Origin: Pseudomonas lalucatii
Lineage (GTDB): Bacteria > Pseudomonadota > Gammaproteobacteria > Pseudomonadales > Pseudomonadaceae
Length of the DNA stretch: 64,000 nt
NCBI RefSeq assembly: GCF_018398425.1
Contig: NZ_JADPMV010000002.1
Coordinates: forward strand, 1,240,001 to 1,304,000
Direction: 5' to 3'
Shown in pieces: positions 31,006 through 41,567 of this stretch. The position numbers were made by a program, and so were the translations under genes. Every line of letters begins with the position of its first letter. Position 1 is the first letter of the stretch. The notes under the pieces are model-generated. The model ran no database searches. It had not been told where the DNA came from and was given only the letters and a program-made list of their open reading frames with translations.

Positions 31006-31630
31006 CGCCGCTGACCTGGTGGTGCTCACCCCAGCGCGGCAGCATGTCCTGGGGGATGTCCAGGCAGTTGAGGATGCGTGCGACGACGAAGTCGATCAGG
31101 TCGTCGAGGGTCTGCGGCTGGTGGTAGAAGCCCGGCGCCGCCGGCAGTATGGTCACGCCCAGGTTGGACAGCTTGAGCATGTTCTCCAGATGGATGCTCG
31201 ACAGCGGGGTCTCGCGCGGCACCAGGATCAGCTGGCGGCGCTCCTTGAGTGCCACGTCGGCGGCGCGCTCGATCAGGTTGTTGCAGGCCCCCGTGGCGAT
31301 GGCCGACAGGGTGCCGGTGGAACAGGGCACCACCACCATGGCGGTCGGCGCGCCGGAGCCGGAGGCCACCGGGGCCATCCAGTCCTCCTTGCCGTAGACG
31401 CGGATCTGCCCGGGGGCGGCGCCGGTGTATTCGCTGAGGAAGGCCTGCATGGCCTGGGGCTTGCCCGGCAGGCTGACGTCGGTCTCGGTGGCCATGACCA
31501 GCTGGGCGGCCTTGGAGATCAGGAAATGCACCTCGCGTTCCTCCTGCACCAGGCAGTCGAGCAGGCGCAGGCCGTACTGGGCGCCGGAGGCGCCGGTCAT
31601 GGCCAGGGTGATGCGTTCGGGTCCGGACAC
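30998..31630 (-). CDS. ubiX: Flavin prenyltransferase UbiX
   Basis: 210 aa. It makes the prenylated-FMN cofactor of UbiD, used in ubiquinone synthesis. Family signatures: [14 protein letters not shown] near the N-terminus, [16 protein letters not shown] and [12 protein letters not shown] take GTG 31630 as start because it gives MSGPERITL, the start I recall for the P. aeruginosa protein, with a GGAGG site 6 bases before; the in-frame ATG would cut into the flavin-binding strand. It follows mpl with 2 bases between. Confidence 0.95.
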   Translation of the reverse strand: MSGPERITLAMTGASGAQYGLRLLDCLVQEEREVHFLISKAAQLVMATETDVSLPGKPQAMQAFLSEYTGAAPGQIRVYGKEDWMAPVASGSGAPTAMVVVPCSTGTLSAIATGACNNLIERAADVALKERRQLILVPRETPLSSIHLENMLKLSNLGVTILPAAPGFYHQPQTLDDLIDFVVARILNCLDIPQDMLPRWGEHHQVSGDD

Positions 31631-31632
31631 CT

Positions 31633-32985
31633 TCACTCCTCCAGGGCTGCCGCCAGCTTGCCGTGCAGGCCGCCGAAGCCGCCGTTGCTCATGATCACCA
31701 CCTGGGTGCCGGGTGCGGCCTCGGCCTTGACCCCTTCGATGATCGCCTCCAGCGAGTCGCAGACCCGGGTCGGCACCGTGCTCGGGGCCACGCTCGCCGC
31801 CAGGTCCCAGCCCAGGTTGGGCGGCGCGTACCAGTACACCGAGTCGGCCTGCGCCACCGAAGCCGGCAAGCCGTCGCGGTGCGCGCCGAGCTTCATCGAG
31901 TTGGAGCGCGGCTCGACGATGGCGATCAGGCGGGCGGCGCCGATGCGCTGGCGCAGGCCGTCGAGGGTGGTGGCGATGGCCGTCGGGTGATGGGCGAAGT
32001 CGTCGTAGATCGTCACGCCGCGGACCTCGGCGACCTTCTCCATGCGCCGCTTGGCATTGATGAACTGGCACAGCGCCGCACAGCCCAGCTCCGGCACCAC
32101 GCCGACATGACGGGCCGCGGCGAGCACCGCGAGGGCGTTGGCGACGTTGTGCCGGCCGGTCAGCGGCCAGTCGACCGTGCCGACCGGCTGGCCCGCGAAC
32201 AGCACCTCGAAGCGCGAGGCATCGGCGCTGAGCAGGCGCGCCTGCCACTGGCCGCCCGGGCCGGTGGTCTCGACCTTCGTCCAGCAGCCCATGTCGATGA
32301 CCCGGGCGAGCGCGGTTTCGCCGCGCGGGTGGATGATCAGCCCGTCGCCCGGGATGGTTCGCACCAGGTGGTGGAATTGCCGCTCGATGGCCGCCAGGTC
32401 CGGGAAGATGTCCGCGTGGTCGAACTCCAGGTTGTTCAGGATGGCGGTGCGCGGGCGGTAGTGGACGAACTTGCTGCGCTTGTCGAAGAAGGCGCTGTCG
32501 TACTCGTCGGCCTCGACCACGAAGAACGGCGTGCCGCCCAGGCGCGCGGACACGCCGAAGTTCTGCGGCACCCCGCCGATCAAAAAGCCCGGGCTCATGC
32601 CGGCGTGCTCCAGCACCCAGGCGAGCATGCTCGAGCTGCTGGTCTTGCCGTGGGTGCCGGCCACCGCCAAGACCCAGCGCCCCTGCAGCACGTGGTCGGC
32701 CAGCCACTGCGGGCCGCTGACGTAGGGCAGACCCTGGTTCAGCACATATTCGACCGCCGGGTTGCCCCGCGACAGGGCGTTGCCGATCACCACCAGGTCC
32801 GGCGCCGGCTCGAGTTGCGCCGGGTCGTAGCCCTGGGTCAGCTCGATGCCCTGGGCCTCGAGCTGGGTACTCATGGGTGGATAGACATTGGCATCGGAGC
32901 CGGTGACCCGGTGGCCCAGCTCCTTGGCCAGCACGGCCAGCGAGCCCATGAAGGTGCCGCAGATGCCGAGAATATGGATATGCAT
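31633..32985 (-). CDS. mpl: UDP-N-acetylmuramate:L-Ala-gamma-D-Glu-mDAP ligase Mpl
   Basis: 450 aa Mur-ligase family enzyme that re-attaches recycled tripeptide to UDP-MurNAc. N-terminal Rossmann-like region [16 protein letters not shown]-binding [12 protein letters not shown], central [16 protein letters not shown] and the C-terminal [12 protein letters not shown] match Mpl. Peptidoglycan recycling fits the wall-related genes elsewhere in the window. It is the first gene of mpl-ubiX-(YceK-like). Confidence 0.97.
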   Translation of the reverse strand: MHIHILGICGTFMGSLAVLAKELGHRVTGSDANVYPPMSTQLEAQGIELTQGYDPAQLEPAPDLVVIGNALSRGNPAVEYVLNQGLPYVSGPQWLADHVLQGRWVLAVAGTHGKTSSSSMLAWVLEHAGMSPGFLIGGVPQNFGVSARLGGTPFFVVEADEYDSAFFDKRSKFVHYRPRTAILNNLEFDHADIFPDLAAIERQFHHLVRTIPGDGLIIHPRGETALARVIDMGCWTKVETTGPGGQWQARLLSADASRFEVLFAGQPVGTVDWPLTGRHNVANALAVLAAARHVGVVPELGCAALCQFINAKRRMEKVAEVRGVTIYDDFAHHPTAIATTLDGLRQRIGAARLIAIVEPRSNSMKLGAHRDGLPASVAQADSVYWYAPPNLGWDLAASVAPSTVPTRVCDSLEAIIEGVKAEAAPGTQVVIMSNGGFGGLHGKLAAALEE

Positions 32986-33276
32986 GGATAACCCCTGAAA
33001 CGGACCCGATCGAGCCCGGTAGAAACTCGCCGCAGGTTAGCACAGCGGCCCGGCGCACGGCCCGCGCCTGAGCCGCGCGGATGAGACCGCCGCCGCTCGC
33101 GAAAGGTTGCGCAGATCGGCCGGCCGCTACCGACGCTTATGGCCGCGCGTTCAGCGCATAAATCAAACGCTTGCTTGGATTGCGCTTTCAAAACGCCTTA
33201 GGCAGCATCGCCACGTCCATCGGCACTTGCAGCCGCGCTGCCGCCGTCGCCCATTCCCCCGAAGTCGAGGCTCACC
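32986..33276. other. Divergent intergenic region mpl / GNAT
   Basis: 291 bases without a convincing ORF. It must hold the mpl promoter (minus) and the GNAT promoter (plus). The stretch at 33155-33195 is less GC-rich and has an imperfect palindrome CAAACGCTTGCTTG (33165-33178), a form often seen for TetR-type operators, but I cannot assign a regulator. Confidence 0.3.
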
Positions 33277-33732
33277 ATGCGCATAGTCCCTGCCACCCTG
33301 GAGCACCTGGACCTGCTGACCCCGCTGTTCGTCAAGTATCGCGAGTTCTATGGCGAACTGCCGTTCCCGGAGTCCTCGCGCAAGTTCCTGGAGACCCGCC
33401 TGCGCCGCAAGGAGTCGGTGATCTACCTGGCCCTGGCCGACGATGACGACCGCCTGCTCGGTTTCTGCCAGCTCTACCCCAGCTACTCCTCGCTGTCGCT
33501 CAAGCGCGTGTGGATTCTCAACGACATCTATGTCGCCGAAGACGCCCGTCGCCAACTGGTCGCCGACCGCCTGCTGCAGACCGCCAAGAAGATGGCCAGG
33601 GACACCAACGCGGTGCGCATGCGCGTATCCACCAGCAGCGACAATGCCGTGGCACAGGCGCTCTACGAATCCATCGGCTTTCGCGAAGACAGCCAGTTCA
33701 AGAACTACGTGCTGCCGGTCAACGGCGACTGA
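33277..33732 (+). CDS. GNAT-family N-acetyltransferase
   Basis: 151 aa single-domain acetyltransferase. The acetyl-CoA region reads IYVAEDARRQLVADRL (motif A, with a degenerate Q/R-x-x-G/A pattern) and the C-terminal ALYESIGFREDSQF is the usual motif B. The N-terminus is IVPATLEHLDLLTPL. Acceptor unknown; these are commonly small amines or protein termini. It is tail-to-tail with the kinase-like gene. Confidence 0.88.
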   Translation: MRIVPATLEHLDLLTPLFVKYREFYGELPFPESSRKFLETRLRRKESVIYLALADDDDRLLGFCQLYPSYSSLSLKRVWILNDIYVAEDARRQLVADRLLQTAKKMARDTNAVRMRVSTSSDNAVAQALYESIGFREDSQFKNYVLPVNGD

Positions 33733-33765
33733 GCCCGACTACGGGCGGCCCGCGGTCGCGTCGGC

Positions 33766-35362
33766 CTAGTCGCCGAGCAGGCTGAACCAGAGGCCCAGGC
33801 CCAGTTGCAGCAGCAGGGCGCACAGCAACGCCAGACGCCAGCGCTGCCCGCGCAGACCGCGACGGGCCGGCAGCGGCGGGTGCCGCAGGGGCTGCTGCAG
33901 GGCCTGACGGAACTCCGAGAGCGCCTCGAAGCGCGCCTCCGGCTGCGGCGCCAGGGCCCGCGCCAGGACCCCGTCCCAGCCTGCCGGCAGGCCAGGGGGT
34001 GAAGCGGGCCAGCGGCACATAGCGGCTGGCCTTGCCGCCGTCCGGCCCGGCGACCTCCGGCCACTGCCCCGCCAACAGCCAGTAGACCAGCGCCGCCAGG
34101 GCGAACTGGTCGGCGCGGCCGTCCACCGCCCGCGCGCCGCGGACCTCCGGCGCCAGCGGCACGGCACCCGGCGGCAGCCGCTGACGCGGCACGCCCGGCA
34201 GCACCGCGGCATGCTCGGGCAGCAGCAACAGGCGGCCGCTGTCGCCGACCAGGATGCACCGCGGATCCAGCCACAGCCCCTGCATGCCGCGGCGCTGCAG
34301 GCCGCGCACCGCGGCGATCGCCTGGTCGAGCAGGGCCAGCAGGGCCGGGCCATCCAGCGGCGCCCGGGTCGTCCGCCAGGCGTCCAGGCTGCGCATGCCG
34401 GGTGCCGGCGGCTCGAACAGCAGGAAGGCATGCCGGCGCGGCCGGTGCGGCGACAACACCAGCGGCAGACTGGCCACCGGGCTGCGCCGCAGCGCCCACT
34501 CGCGCTGCCAGAAGACCTCGTCGGCAGCCTGCTCGGCGAACCAGATCAGCGCCTCGCGACCGCCCTCCTCGCGGCCGTGAAACGTCCGTCCCGGCGGGCC
34601 GAACGAACACTCGCCCAGCAGGGTCCAGCCATCGAGTTGCATGCCCGGGGCCGCGGCGACCGCCGGCCAGCGTTCCCGCGGCGCCACCTGCGCCGGGCCG
34701 GGGGACTCACCGGGGCGCACCAGCACCGCCGCACCGGGGGCCTGCAGCCAGGGCAGCAGCAGGTCCGCCAGGTGCGCTTCGGCCAGGCTCGCGCAACCGT
34801 CGCGAAAGCCCTGCCAGTCGGCCACCCCGAGCAGCGGCTGCGGCGCCAGCAACAGGGCCTGCCCCACTCCCAACTGCAGGCGCTGCTGCAGCAGCGCCGG
34901 CTCGGCCTGCAGGCCGAGCTGCATCCCCTCGCGCCCCGCCAGACTGTGCAAGGCGCCGTCCTGATAGCGCAGCAGGCCGATGGCGCCGGCCTGGAGCCAT
35001 TGCGCCTCGCCACCGTGCAGCAGCAACAGCCCGGCATCCAGCTGCGGGATGCGTTGCCCGCTGCGCTGCTGACGGAACAGCTGCCGATTGAGCGCCGCCA
35101 GCACCTGCCGCGCCGCCTGCGCCTCGCTCCAGCCCTGCGGCGTGCAGCGGTAGTCGGCGAACAACGCGTCCAGGTAATGCTCCAGAGTCCGCACCACATC
35201 GGGGCACTGGCGGGCCCAGAGCAGGGCCACCAGCAGGACCGGCGCACGCCCCTGGCGCCCGCCCAGCCACACCGCCCGCGCCCGCGCCGCCTGGCTCGGC
35301 AGGTCGATGCCGTGGCCATGCACCAAGCTCACGGCCGGATGCTCCAGTCGTTCGATCGACAT
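33766..35362 (-). pseudogene. Degenerate PP2C-phosphatase/kinase-like membrane protein, +1 frameshift as sequenced
   Basis: From ATG 35362 (MSIERLEH) the N-terminal ~220 residues look like a PP2C domain whose Asp/Gly metal motifs are lost. A protein-kinase-like lobe follows (about 240-440: WTLLGECSFGPPGRT as a glycine-loop remnant, GLWLDPRCILV where HRDLKPxN should be, and GRADQFALAALVYWLLAGQWPE). The catalytic Asp-Lys pair is not recognisable, so it is probably a pseudo-kinase. After RYVPLARFTP the frame shifts in a run of five G (33995-33999); dropping one base gives TPGLPAGWDG and a C-terminal ending in a membrane helix (LALLCALLLQLGLGLWFSLLGD) with stop at 33766. Likely a sequencing error in an intact gene. 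Confidence 0.68.
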
Positions 35363-35485
35363 CGTTGGCCCTCCTCGCACTCAGCACCTGCCAGTGCGCT
35401 GCAGCCTTTGTGCCGATCCGGCCCGACTTGCCGCCCGCCCGGCGGCCGCTTAAGGTGGGCCATCCGCCATTGCGAGCCGTACTCC

Positions 35486-36325
35486 ATGTGGTCCTACCGC
35501 GCCTGGCGCCGCCGGCGCATCCTCGCCCGCCATCCCCTCGAGCCCGCCATCTGGACCGAGGTGCAGCGGCGCCTGCCGATCCTCGACGGCCTGAGCGCGG
35601 CCGAACTCCAGCGCCTGGGCGAACGCGCCGTGCTGTTCCTGCATGACAAGCGCCTGACCGCCCTGCCCGGCGTCGAACTGGATACCCTGGACCGCCTGAG
35701 CCTGGCGGCCCAGGCCGCGCTGCCGCTGCTGCATCTGGAGGAACTGGACTGGTACCGCGGCTTCCACGAGGTGGTGCTCTATCCGGACGACTTCGTCAGC
35801 CCCCAGCGCCACCGCGACGCCAGCGGCGTGGTCCACGAGTGGGACGCCGAGCACAGCGGCGAGGCCTGGCAGCAGGGCCCGGTGATCCTCGCCTGGCCGG
35901 GGGTGCAAGGCAGCGGCGGCTGGGACGCCTACAACCTGGTGATTCACGAGCTGGTGCACAAGCTGGACATGCTCGGCGGCGACGCCAACGGCCTGCCGCC
36001 GCTGCACGCCGACATGCGCGTGAGCGACTGGGCCGGCGCCATGCAGGACGCCTACGACCGCCTCAACGCCCAGCTGGATGCCGATCCCCAGGCCGAGACC
36101 GCCATCGACCCCTATGCCGCCGAAGACCCGGCGGAGTTCTTCGCGGTGGCCAGCGAATACTTCTTCAGCGCCCCGGACCTGCTCCACGAGGCCTTCCCCG
36201 CCGTCTACGAGCAGCTCGCGCGCTTCTACCGCCAGGACCCGCTGGCACGTCTGCAGCGCCTGCAAGGCACTCACCCGGACTACCGTAGCCACACCAAGGA
36301 GACGCCGACCGCGACCAATGGCTAG
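35486..36325 (+). CDS. MtfA-like zinc-dependent peptidase (M90)
   Basis: 279 aa. The zinc motif HELVH is at residues 154-158 (IHELVHKLDMLGG), followed by the downstream Glu-containing segment DPAEFFAVASEYFF. E. coli MtfA is an aminopeptidase that also titrates the Mlc repressor of glucose uptake. The N-terminus (SYRAWRRRRILARHPL) is basic. ATG 35486 agrees with family length; a longer upstream frame is a shadow of the opposite gene. It is divergent from the kinase-like gene. Confidence 0.9.
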   Translation: MWSYRAWRRRRILARHPLEPAIWTEVQRRLPILDGLSAAELQRLGERAVLFLHDKRLTALPGVELDTLDRLSLAAQAALPLLHLEELDWYRGFHEVVLYPDDFVSPQRHRDASGVVHEWDAEHSGEAWQQGPVILAWPGVQGSGGWDAYNLVIHELVHKLDMLGGDANGLPPLHADMRVSDWAGAMQDAYDRLNAQLDADPQAETAIDPYAAEDPAEFFAVASEYFFSAPDLLHEAFPAVYEQLARFYRQDPLARLQRLQGTHPDYRSHTKETPTATNG

Positions 36326-36336
36326 GCATCTCGGCG

Positions 36337-36365
36337 TAGCAAGCGCCGGGGAATGTGCCTATAAT
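36337..36365 (+). promoter_or_regulatory. ppa: ppa promoter
   Basis: A perfect TATAAT at 36360-36365 lies 38 bases before the ppa ATG, with TAGCAA 17 bases upstream as a poor -35. It sits just after the end of the peptidase gene. Confidence 0.55.
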
Positions 36366-36402
36366 CGCGCCACTTTTTTGGCCCATCCCCGGGAGTCGCC
36401 CC

Positions 36403-36930
36403 ATGAGCTACAGCAAGATTCCAGCAGGCAAAGACCTGCCGAACGACATCTACGTCGCCATCGAGATCCCGGCCAACCACGCGCCGATCAAATATGAGAT
36501 CGATCACGAGACCGACTGTCTGATGGTCGACCGCTTCATGGCCACCCCGATGTTCTACCCGGCCAACTACGGCTTCATCCCGCACACCCTGGCCGACGAC
36601 GGCGACCCGCTGGACGTGCTGGTGGTCACCCCCTACCCGGTGGCGCCGGGCTCGGTGATCCGCGCCCGCCCGGTCGGCGTGCTGCACATGAGCGACGAAG
36701 CCGGCGGCGACGCCAAGCTGGTCGCCGTACCCCACGACAAGCTGACCGTGCTGTACAAGGACGTTCAGGAATACACCGACCTGCCGCCCCTGCTGATCGA
36801 GCAGATCAAGCACTTCTTCGAGAACTACAAGGATCTGGAGAAGGGCAAGTGGGTCAAGGTCGAAGGCTGGGCCGGCGCCGAAGAGGCCCGCGAGCTGATC
36901 AACAAGGCAGTCGCGGCTTACCAAAAATAA
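36403..36930 (+). CDS. ppa: Inorganic pyrophosphatase (family I)
   Basis: 175 aa soluble, Mg2+-dependent hexameric enzyme that hydrolyses pyrophosphate and pulls biosynthetic reactions forward. The DGDPLDVLV signature with three metal-binding Asp residues is exact, and [15 protein letters not shown] is the usual C-terminal motif. ATG 36403 (MSYSKIPAG) is the conserved start. Bounded by its own promoter and terminator. Confidence 0.98.
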   Translation: MSYSKIPAGKDLPNDIYVAIEIPANHAPIKYEIDHETDCLMVDRFMATPMFYPANYGFIPHTLADDGDPLDVLVVTPYPVAPGSVIRARPVGVLHMSDEAGGDAKLVAVPHDKLTVLYKDVQEYTDLPPLLIEQIKHFFENYKDLEKGKWVKVEGWAGAEEARELINKAVAAYQK

Positions 36931-36946
36931 GCCCTGACCACCCCCT

Positions 36947-36972
36947 AAAAGCCGGCCACAAGCCGGCTTTTT
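36947..36972 (+). terminator. Intrinsic terminator of ppa
   Basis: AAAAGCCGGC / GCCGGCTTTT form a 10-bp stem with loop CACAA, ending in a run of six T. Classic rho-independent form, 17 bases after the stop. Confidence 0.92.
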
Positions 36973-37113
36973 TATTGCCTGCGACTCGCACCGCACGAGC
37001 CTCGCGAGCGCCGCCGCGGACCGCCCCGGTGAGCACGGCCGCCAACCCGTCCCCGACGGCTTGGCCGGCGGCCCGGAGCTGGGTAAGCTCCACTTTTTGC
37101 CAGGGATAGCCCC

Positions 37114-37884
37114 ATGAGCCCGAGCGATGTCCTGCTGCTGATTCTTGCCGGCTTCGCCGCCGGCGGCATGAATGCCCTGGCCGGCGGCGGCACCTTCTTC
37201 TCCTTCCCGGCCCTGCTCGCCGCCGGCCTGCCGCCGGTCACCGCCAACGCCACCAATGCCGTGGCCCTGTGGCCGGCCAGCCTGGCCGCGGCCTGGGCCG
37301 CCCGCGGCAGCCTGCGACCGCTGAGCCGCTACCTGCTGCCGCTGCTGCTGGCCGGCTTGTTCGGCGGCCTGGGCGGCGGCCTGCTGCTGCTGGCCGGCGG
37401 CGACGAGATCTTCCGCCACCTGATCCCCTGGCTGCTGCTGGCGGCCACCGCCCTGTTCGCCGCCAGCCCGCGACTCAGTCGCGCCCTGGCCGCCCGTCGC
37501 GCGCCCGGGGCGCAGCCACCGCACGGCCCGCTGTCGCTCGGCGCCCATGTCGGCGTGTCGATCTACGGCGGCTACTTCGGCGCCGGCATGGGCATCCTGC
37601 AGCTGGCGGCATTCGCCATCGAGGGCCACCCCCTGGCCCGGGCCAATGCCCTGAAGAACCTGATCTCGGCGGTGATCTACAGCATCGCCACCGTCACCTT
37701 CGTGGTCGCCGGGCGGGTCAGCTGGGCCGAGCTGGCCGTCCTGCTCGGCGGCGCCACCCTAGGCGGCTATGCCGGCGGGGCCCTCGGCCAGCGCCTGCCG
37801 CCCATCCTGCTGCGCGCCCTGGTGATCGCCGTCGGCAGCGGCATGACCGCCTACTACTTCTGGGCCACCTATCTCGCCAGCTGA
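37114..37884 (+). CDS. TSUP (TauE/SafE) family membrane transporter
   Basis: 256 aa with about eight hydrophobic segments and two related halves. N-terminal [22 protein letters not shown] and [13 protein letters not shown] are diagnostic of the DUF81/TauE-SafE group; the second half has [12 protein letters not shown]. Members export or import sulfite, sulfoacetate, taurine-derived or other small anions; the substrate is not predictable here. It is followed by the xseB promoter. Confidence 0.92.
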   Translation: MSPSDVLLLILAGFAAGGMNALAGGGTFFSFPALLAAGLPPVTANATNAVALWPASLAAAWAARGSLRPLSRYLLPLLLAGLFGGLGGGLLLLAGGDEIFRHLIPWLLLAATALFAASPRLSRALAARRAPGAQPPHGPLSLGAHVGVSIYGGYFGAGMGILQLAAFAIEGHPLARANALKNLISAVIYSIATVTFVVAGRVSWAELAVLLGGATLGGYAGGALGQRLPPILLRALVIAVGSGMTAYYFWATYLAS

Positions 37885-37927
37885 CCGCTGCCCCGGGCTT
37901 CGCCCCGCCAGGCGCGCCCCCGGCCGT

Positions 37928-37956
37928 TTGCCCACGAGACGCCGCTCTGCTAGTGT
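37928..37956 (+). promoter_or_regulatory. Possible promoter of xseB-ispA-dxs
   Basis: TTGCCC at 37928-37933 and TAGTGT at 37951-37956 with a 17-base spacer, about 45 bases before the xseB ATG. A moderate match. Confidence 0.4.
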
Positions 37957-38002
37957 CGCGGCGATTATCCCCCTGCCAGAACCCCGCCAGAGACCGTCCG
38001 CC

Positions 38003-38245
38003 ATGGCCCGCAAAAAAGCCGCGCTCGACTTCGAGCAGTCCCTCACCGACCTGCAGAACCTGGTCGAGCGCCTGGAGAGCGGCGAGCTGTCGCTGGAAGA
38101 CTCGCTGACCGCCTTCGAGCAGGGCATCCGCCTGACCCGCGACTGCCAGGCCGCCCTGACCCAGGCCGAGCAGAAGGTGCAGATCCTCCTGGAGCGCGAC
38201 GGCGAACTGGAGCAGGCGCCCTTCGACGCGGAGCGCCCGGCATGA
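38003..38245 (+). CDS. xseB: Exodeoxyribonuclease VII small subunit
   Basis: 80 aa from ATG 38003 (MARKKAALD). The family pattern [27 protein letters not shown] and the C-terminal EQKVQILL are present. XseB coats XseA, which is encoded elsewhere, for single-strand DNA degradation. The stop overlaps ispA by ATGA, the conserved xseB-ispA coupling. Confidence 0.96.
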   Translation: MARKKAALDFEQSLTDLQNLVERLESGELSLEDSLTAFEQGIRLTRDCQAALTQAEQKVQILLERDGELEQAPFDAERPA

Positions 38246-39129
38246 TCGCGGACTACCAGGCGCTGTGCCAACGCCGCGTCGATGCGGCGCTGAACGACCT
38301 GCTGCAGCCGCCCAGCGAGGCGCTGCAACGCCTCTACCAGGCGATGCGCTACAGCGTGGTCAACGGCGGCAAGCGGGTACGCCCGCTGCTGGTCTACGCC
38401 GCCTGCGAGGCCCTCGGCGGCGAGGCGCGGCAGGCCGACGGCGCGGCCTGCGCGGTGGAGCTGATCCATGCCTATTCCCTGGTCCACGACGACCTGCCGG
38501 CGATGGACGACGACGACCTGCGCCGCGGCCAGCCCACCACCCACAAGGCCTTCGACGAAGCCAGCGCCATCCTCGCCGGTGACGGCCTGCAGAGCCTGGC
38601 CTTTGCCGCGCTCGCCGACGAGCGCTGCAACCCGCTCGCCGCCGAGCTGCGCCTGGCGATGATCGCCTGCCTGGCCCATGCCGCCGGCCCGGCGGGCATG
38701 GTCGGCGGCCAGGCCATCGACCTCGGCGCGGTCGGCCAGCGGCTCGACCAGCCGGCCCTGGAGGCCATGCACCGGCACAAGACCGGCGCCCTGATCGAAG
38801 CCAGCGTGCGCCTCGGCGCCCTGGCCAGCGGCCACGCCGACGACTGCGCCCTGCAGGCCCTGCAGGCCTACGCCCAGGCCATCGGCCTGGCCTTCCAGGT
38901 GCAGGACGACATCCTCGACGTGGAGAGCGACACCACCACCCTGGGCAAGACCCAAGGCAAGGACCAGGCCAATCACAAGCCGACCTACCCGGCGCTGCTC
39001 GGTCTGGAACAGGCCAAGGCCTATGCCCTGGAACTGCGCGATCAGGCCCTGCACGCCCTGCGCCCCTTCGACAGCCGCGCCGAACCGCTGCGCGAGCTGG
39101 CCCGCTATATAGTCGAACGGCGCCACTGA
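38242..39129 (+). CDS. ispA: Farnesyl diphosphate synthase
   Basis: 295 aa. The two Asp-rich motifs of short-chain prenyltransferases are visible: [14 protein letters not shown] (first, with the bacterial two-residue insertion) and DDILD (second). It condenses IPP with DMAPP and GPP to FPP, the precursor for ubiquinone and undecaprenyl phosphate. It sits between xseB and dxs, linking supply (Dxs) and use (IspA). Confidence 0.98.
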   Translation: MIADYQALCQRRVDAALNDLLQPPSEALQRLYQAMRYSVVNGGKRVRPLLVYAACEALGGEARQADGAACAVELIHAYSLVHDDLPAMDDDDLRRGQPTTHKAFDEASAILAGDGLQSLAFAALADERCNPLAAELRLAMIACLAHAAGPAGMVGGQAIDLGAVGQRLDQPALEAMHRHKTGALIEASVRLGALASGHADDCALQALQAYAQAIGLAFQVQDDILDVESDTTTLGKTQGKDQANHKPTYPALLGLEQAKAYALELRDQALHALRPFDSRAEPLRELARYIVERRH

Positions 39130-39280
39130 GGCGGGCACCGGCCGTGCCCCGGCCCGCGTCCAGGCGCCGCCTGGTCCGCCCGAGCAGAACGCCCCGCCCG
39201 GCGCCTTGGACTTATGGCTTAAAGCTTGGCATCGCTTTCGGGTAAACTGCCGCATCTTTTTGCCTATAACGATTCGCCCG

Positions 39281-41176
39281 ATGCCGACGACCTTCGATGA
39301 GATTCCCCGCGAGCGCCCGCTGACGCCCCTGCTCGACCGCGCGAACACGCCGGACGAGCTGCGCCGCCTGGGCGAGGCCGAACTGGAGGCCCTGGCCGAC
39401 GAGCTGCGCCAGTACCTGCTGTACACGGTCGGCCAGACCGGCGGGCACTTCGGCGCCGGTCTCGGGGTGATCGAGCTGACCATCGCCCTGCACTACGTCT
39501 TCGACACCCCGGACGACCGCCTGGTGTGGGACGTCGGCCACCAGGCCTACCCGCACAAGATCCTCACCGGCCGCCGCGAGCAGATGAGCAGCCTGCGCCA
39601 GAAGGACGGCATCGCCGCCTTCCCGCGACGCAGCGAGAGCGAATACGACACCTTCGGCGTCGGCCACTCCAGCACCTCGATCAGCGCGGCCCTGGGCATG
39701 GCCATCGCCGCGCGCCTGCAGGGCAGCACGCGCAAAGCGGTGGCGGTGATCGGCGATGGCGCGCTGACCGCCGGCATGGCCTTCGAGGCGCTGAACCACG
39801 CCTCCGATGTAGGCGCCAACATGCTGGTGGTGCTCAACGACAACGACATGTCGATCTCGCGCAACGTCGGCGGCCTGTCCAACTACCTGGCCAAGCTGCT
39901 CTCCAGCCGCACCTACGCCAGCATGCGCGAGGGCAGCAAGAAGGTGCTGTCGCGCCTGCCCGGGGCCTGGGAGATCGCCCGCAAGACCGAGGAGCACGCC
40001 AAGGGCATGCTGGTGCCCGGCACCCTGTTCGAGGAACTGGGCTGGAACTACATAGGCCCGATCGACGGCCACGACCTGCCGACCCTGCTGGCGACATTGC
40101 GCAATATGCGCGACCTGGAGGGCCCGCAGTTCCTCCACGTGATCACCAAGAAGGGCAAGGGCTTCGCCCCCGCCGAGGTCGACCCGATCGGCTACCACGC
40201 CATCACCAAGCTGGAGCCGGTGGACGCCAAGGCCACGCCGAAGAAAGCGGGCGGACCGAAGTACTCCAGCGTGTTCGGCCAGTGGCTGTGCGACATGGCC
40301 GCCCAGGACAAGCGCCTGGTCGGCATCACTCCGGCGATGAAGGAAGGCTCGGACCTGGTGGCCTTCAGCGAACGCTACCCCGAACGCTACTTCGACGTGG
40401 CCATCGCCGAGCAGCACGCGGTGACCCTGGCCGCCGGCATGGCCTGCGACGGCGCCAAGCCGGTAGTGGCGATCTACTCGACCTTCCTCCAGCGCGCCTA
40501 CGACCAGCTGATCCACGACGTGGCGGTGCAGCACCTCGACGTGCTGTTCGCCATCGACCGCGCCGGCCTGGTCGGCGAGGACGGCCCGACCCACGCCGGC
40601 AGCTTCGACCTGTCCTACCTGCGCTGTGTCCCCGGCATGCTGGTGATGACCCCCAGCGACGAGAACGAACTGCGCCGCATGCTCAGCACCGGCTACCAGT
40701 ATCTGGGCCCGGCGGCGGTGCGCTACCCACGGGGCAGCGGCCCCAATGCCGTTATCGAGCAGGGCCTGGAGCCGCTGGAGATCGGCAAGGGCGTAGTCCG
40801 CCGCCAGGGCGGCAAGGTCGCCCTGCTGGTGTTCGGCGTGCAGCTGGCCGAGGCGCTGAAGGTCGGCGAGGCCCTCGACGCCACGGTGGTGGACATGCGC
40901 TTCGTCAAACCCCTGGACGAGGCCCTGGTACGCCAGTTGGCCGGCAGTCACGAACTGCTGGTGACCGTCGAGGAGAACAGCATCATGGGCGGCGCCGGCA
41001 GCGCGGTCAGCGAGCTGCTGGCCCGCGAGAACCAGCTCAAGCCGGTGCTGCACCTGGGCCTGCCGGACTACTATGTCGAGCACGCCAAACCGGCGCAGAT
41101 GCTCGCCGAGTGCGGCCTGGACGCCGCCGGCATCGAAGCCGCGGTACGGCTGCGCCTGGCACTGCTGCAGGCCTGA
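39281..41176 (+). CDS. dxs: 1-deoxy-D-xylulose-5-phosphate synthase
   Basis: 631 aa thiamin-diphosphate enzyme, first step of the MEP pathway, also feeding thiamin and pyridoxal. ATG 39281 ([13 protein letters not shown]) is the conserved start. Motifs: [13 protein letters not shown], ThDP-binding [16 protein letters not shown] and transketolase segment [15 protein letters not shown]. Full length. A 150-base gap after ispA may carry its own promoter (TTGGAC and TTGGCA boxes, no good -10). Confidence 0.98.
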   Translation: MPTTFDEIPRERPLTPLLDRANTPDELRRLGEAELEALADELRQYLLYTVGQTGGHFGAGLGVIELTIALHYVFDTPDDRLVWDVGHQAYPHKILTGRREQMSSLRQKDGIAAFPRRSESEYDTFGVGHSSTSISAALGMAIAARLQGSTRKAVAVIGDGALTAGMAFEALNHASDVGANMLVVLNDNDMSISRNVGGLSNYLAKLLSSRTYASMREGSKKVLSRLPGAWEIARKTEEHAKGMLVPGTLFEELGWNYIGPIDGHDLPTLLATLRNMRDLEGPQFLHVITKKGKGFAPAEVDPIGYHAITKLEPVDAKATPKKAGGPKYSSVFGQWLCDMAAQDKRLVGITPAMKEGSDLVAFSERYPERYFDVAIAEQHAVTLAAGMACDGAKPVVAIYSTFLQRAYDQLIHDVAVQHLDVLFAIDRAGLVGEDGPTHAGSFDLSYLRCVPGMLVMTPSDENELRRMLSTGYQYLGPAAVRYPRGSGPNAVIEQGLEPLEIGKGVVRRQGGKVALLVFGVQLAEALKVGEALDATVVDMRFVKPLDEALVRQLAGSHELLVTVEENSIMGGAGSAVSELLARENQLKPVLHLGLPDYYVEHAKPAQMLAECGLDAAGIEAAVRLRLALLQA

Positions 41177-41261
41177 ACCGCGCAGGCCGGGCCGCGGCCC
41201 AGCCTGCCGAACGAATGGTTATACCCGCCGCGCAGGCTACGGCCGCGCGGCGTTCTGCTTG

Positions 41262-41470
41262 TCCGAGGTCGCGGCCAACGCCGCGTGAAAAGGGAAGCAG
41301 GTGCGCGCTCGCCCACGGACGAGCGCAAGGCCTGCGCTGCCCCCGCAACGGTAATCGACGGTGCTCATACGCGAGCACAGGTTTTCCCGACACACCACTG
41401 GGCTCGCCCGGGAAGGTGGGAAACCGCAGTCGACAGCCCGGAGACCTGCCTCGGCGCAATCTGACTGGTG
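41262..41470 (+). promoter_or_regulatory. Cobalamin (AdoCbl) riboswitch upstream of btuB
   Basis: Conserved elements occur in order: GTGAAAAGGGAAG (41285-41297), GCTGCCCCCGCAACGGTAA (41336-41354), CCACTGG with GGGAAGG (41396-41416) and the B12 box AGCCCGGAGACCTGCC (41435-41450). The next gene is a TonB-dependent receptor, the usual target; with cobalamin bound, expression should fall. About 100 bases separate the aptamer from the ATG; no clear T-tract terminator is there, so translational control is likely. Confidence 0.95.
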
Positions 41471-41567
41471 TTGCGGAGGGCATCACCGTCAAGCGCTGAC
41501 GGCTGCCCGCCTGCCCGCGCTTGTCCCTGCCCTCCTCGAAAGCTGTCTCACTTTTGAGGATCTATCG

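Noticed and set aside
34211..35485. In-frame upstream extension of the MtfA-like gene
   Set aside because: It is Gln/Arg/Ala-rich and antisense to the kinase-like gene; the family starts at MWSYRAWRRR (ATG 35486).
37928..38002. Longer start for xseB
   Set aside because: The added 25 residues have no family similarity and cover the promoter candidate; ATG 38003 fits the family.
41361..41567. Upstream extension of btuB to an ATG in the riboswitch
   Set aside because: It would read through the B12 box; the signal peptide starts at ATG 41568.
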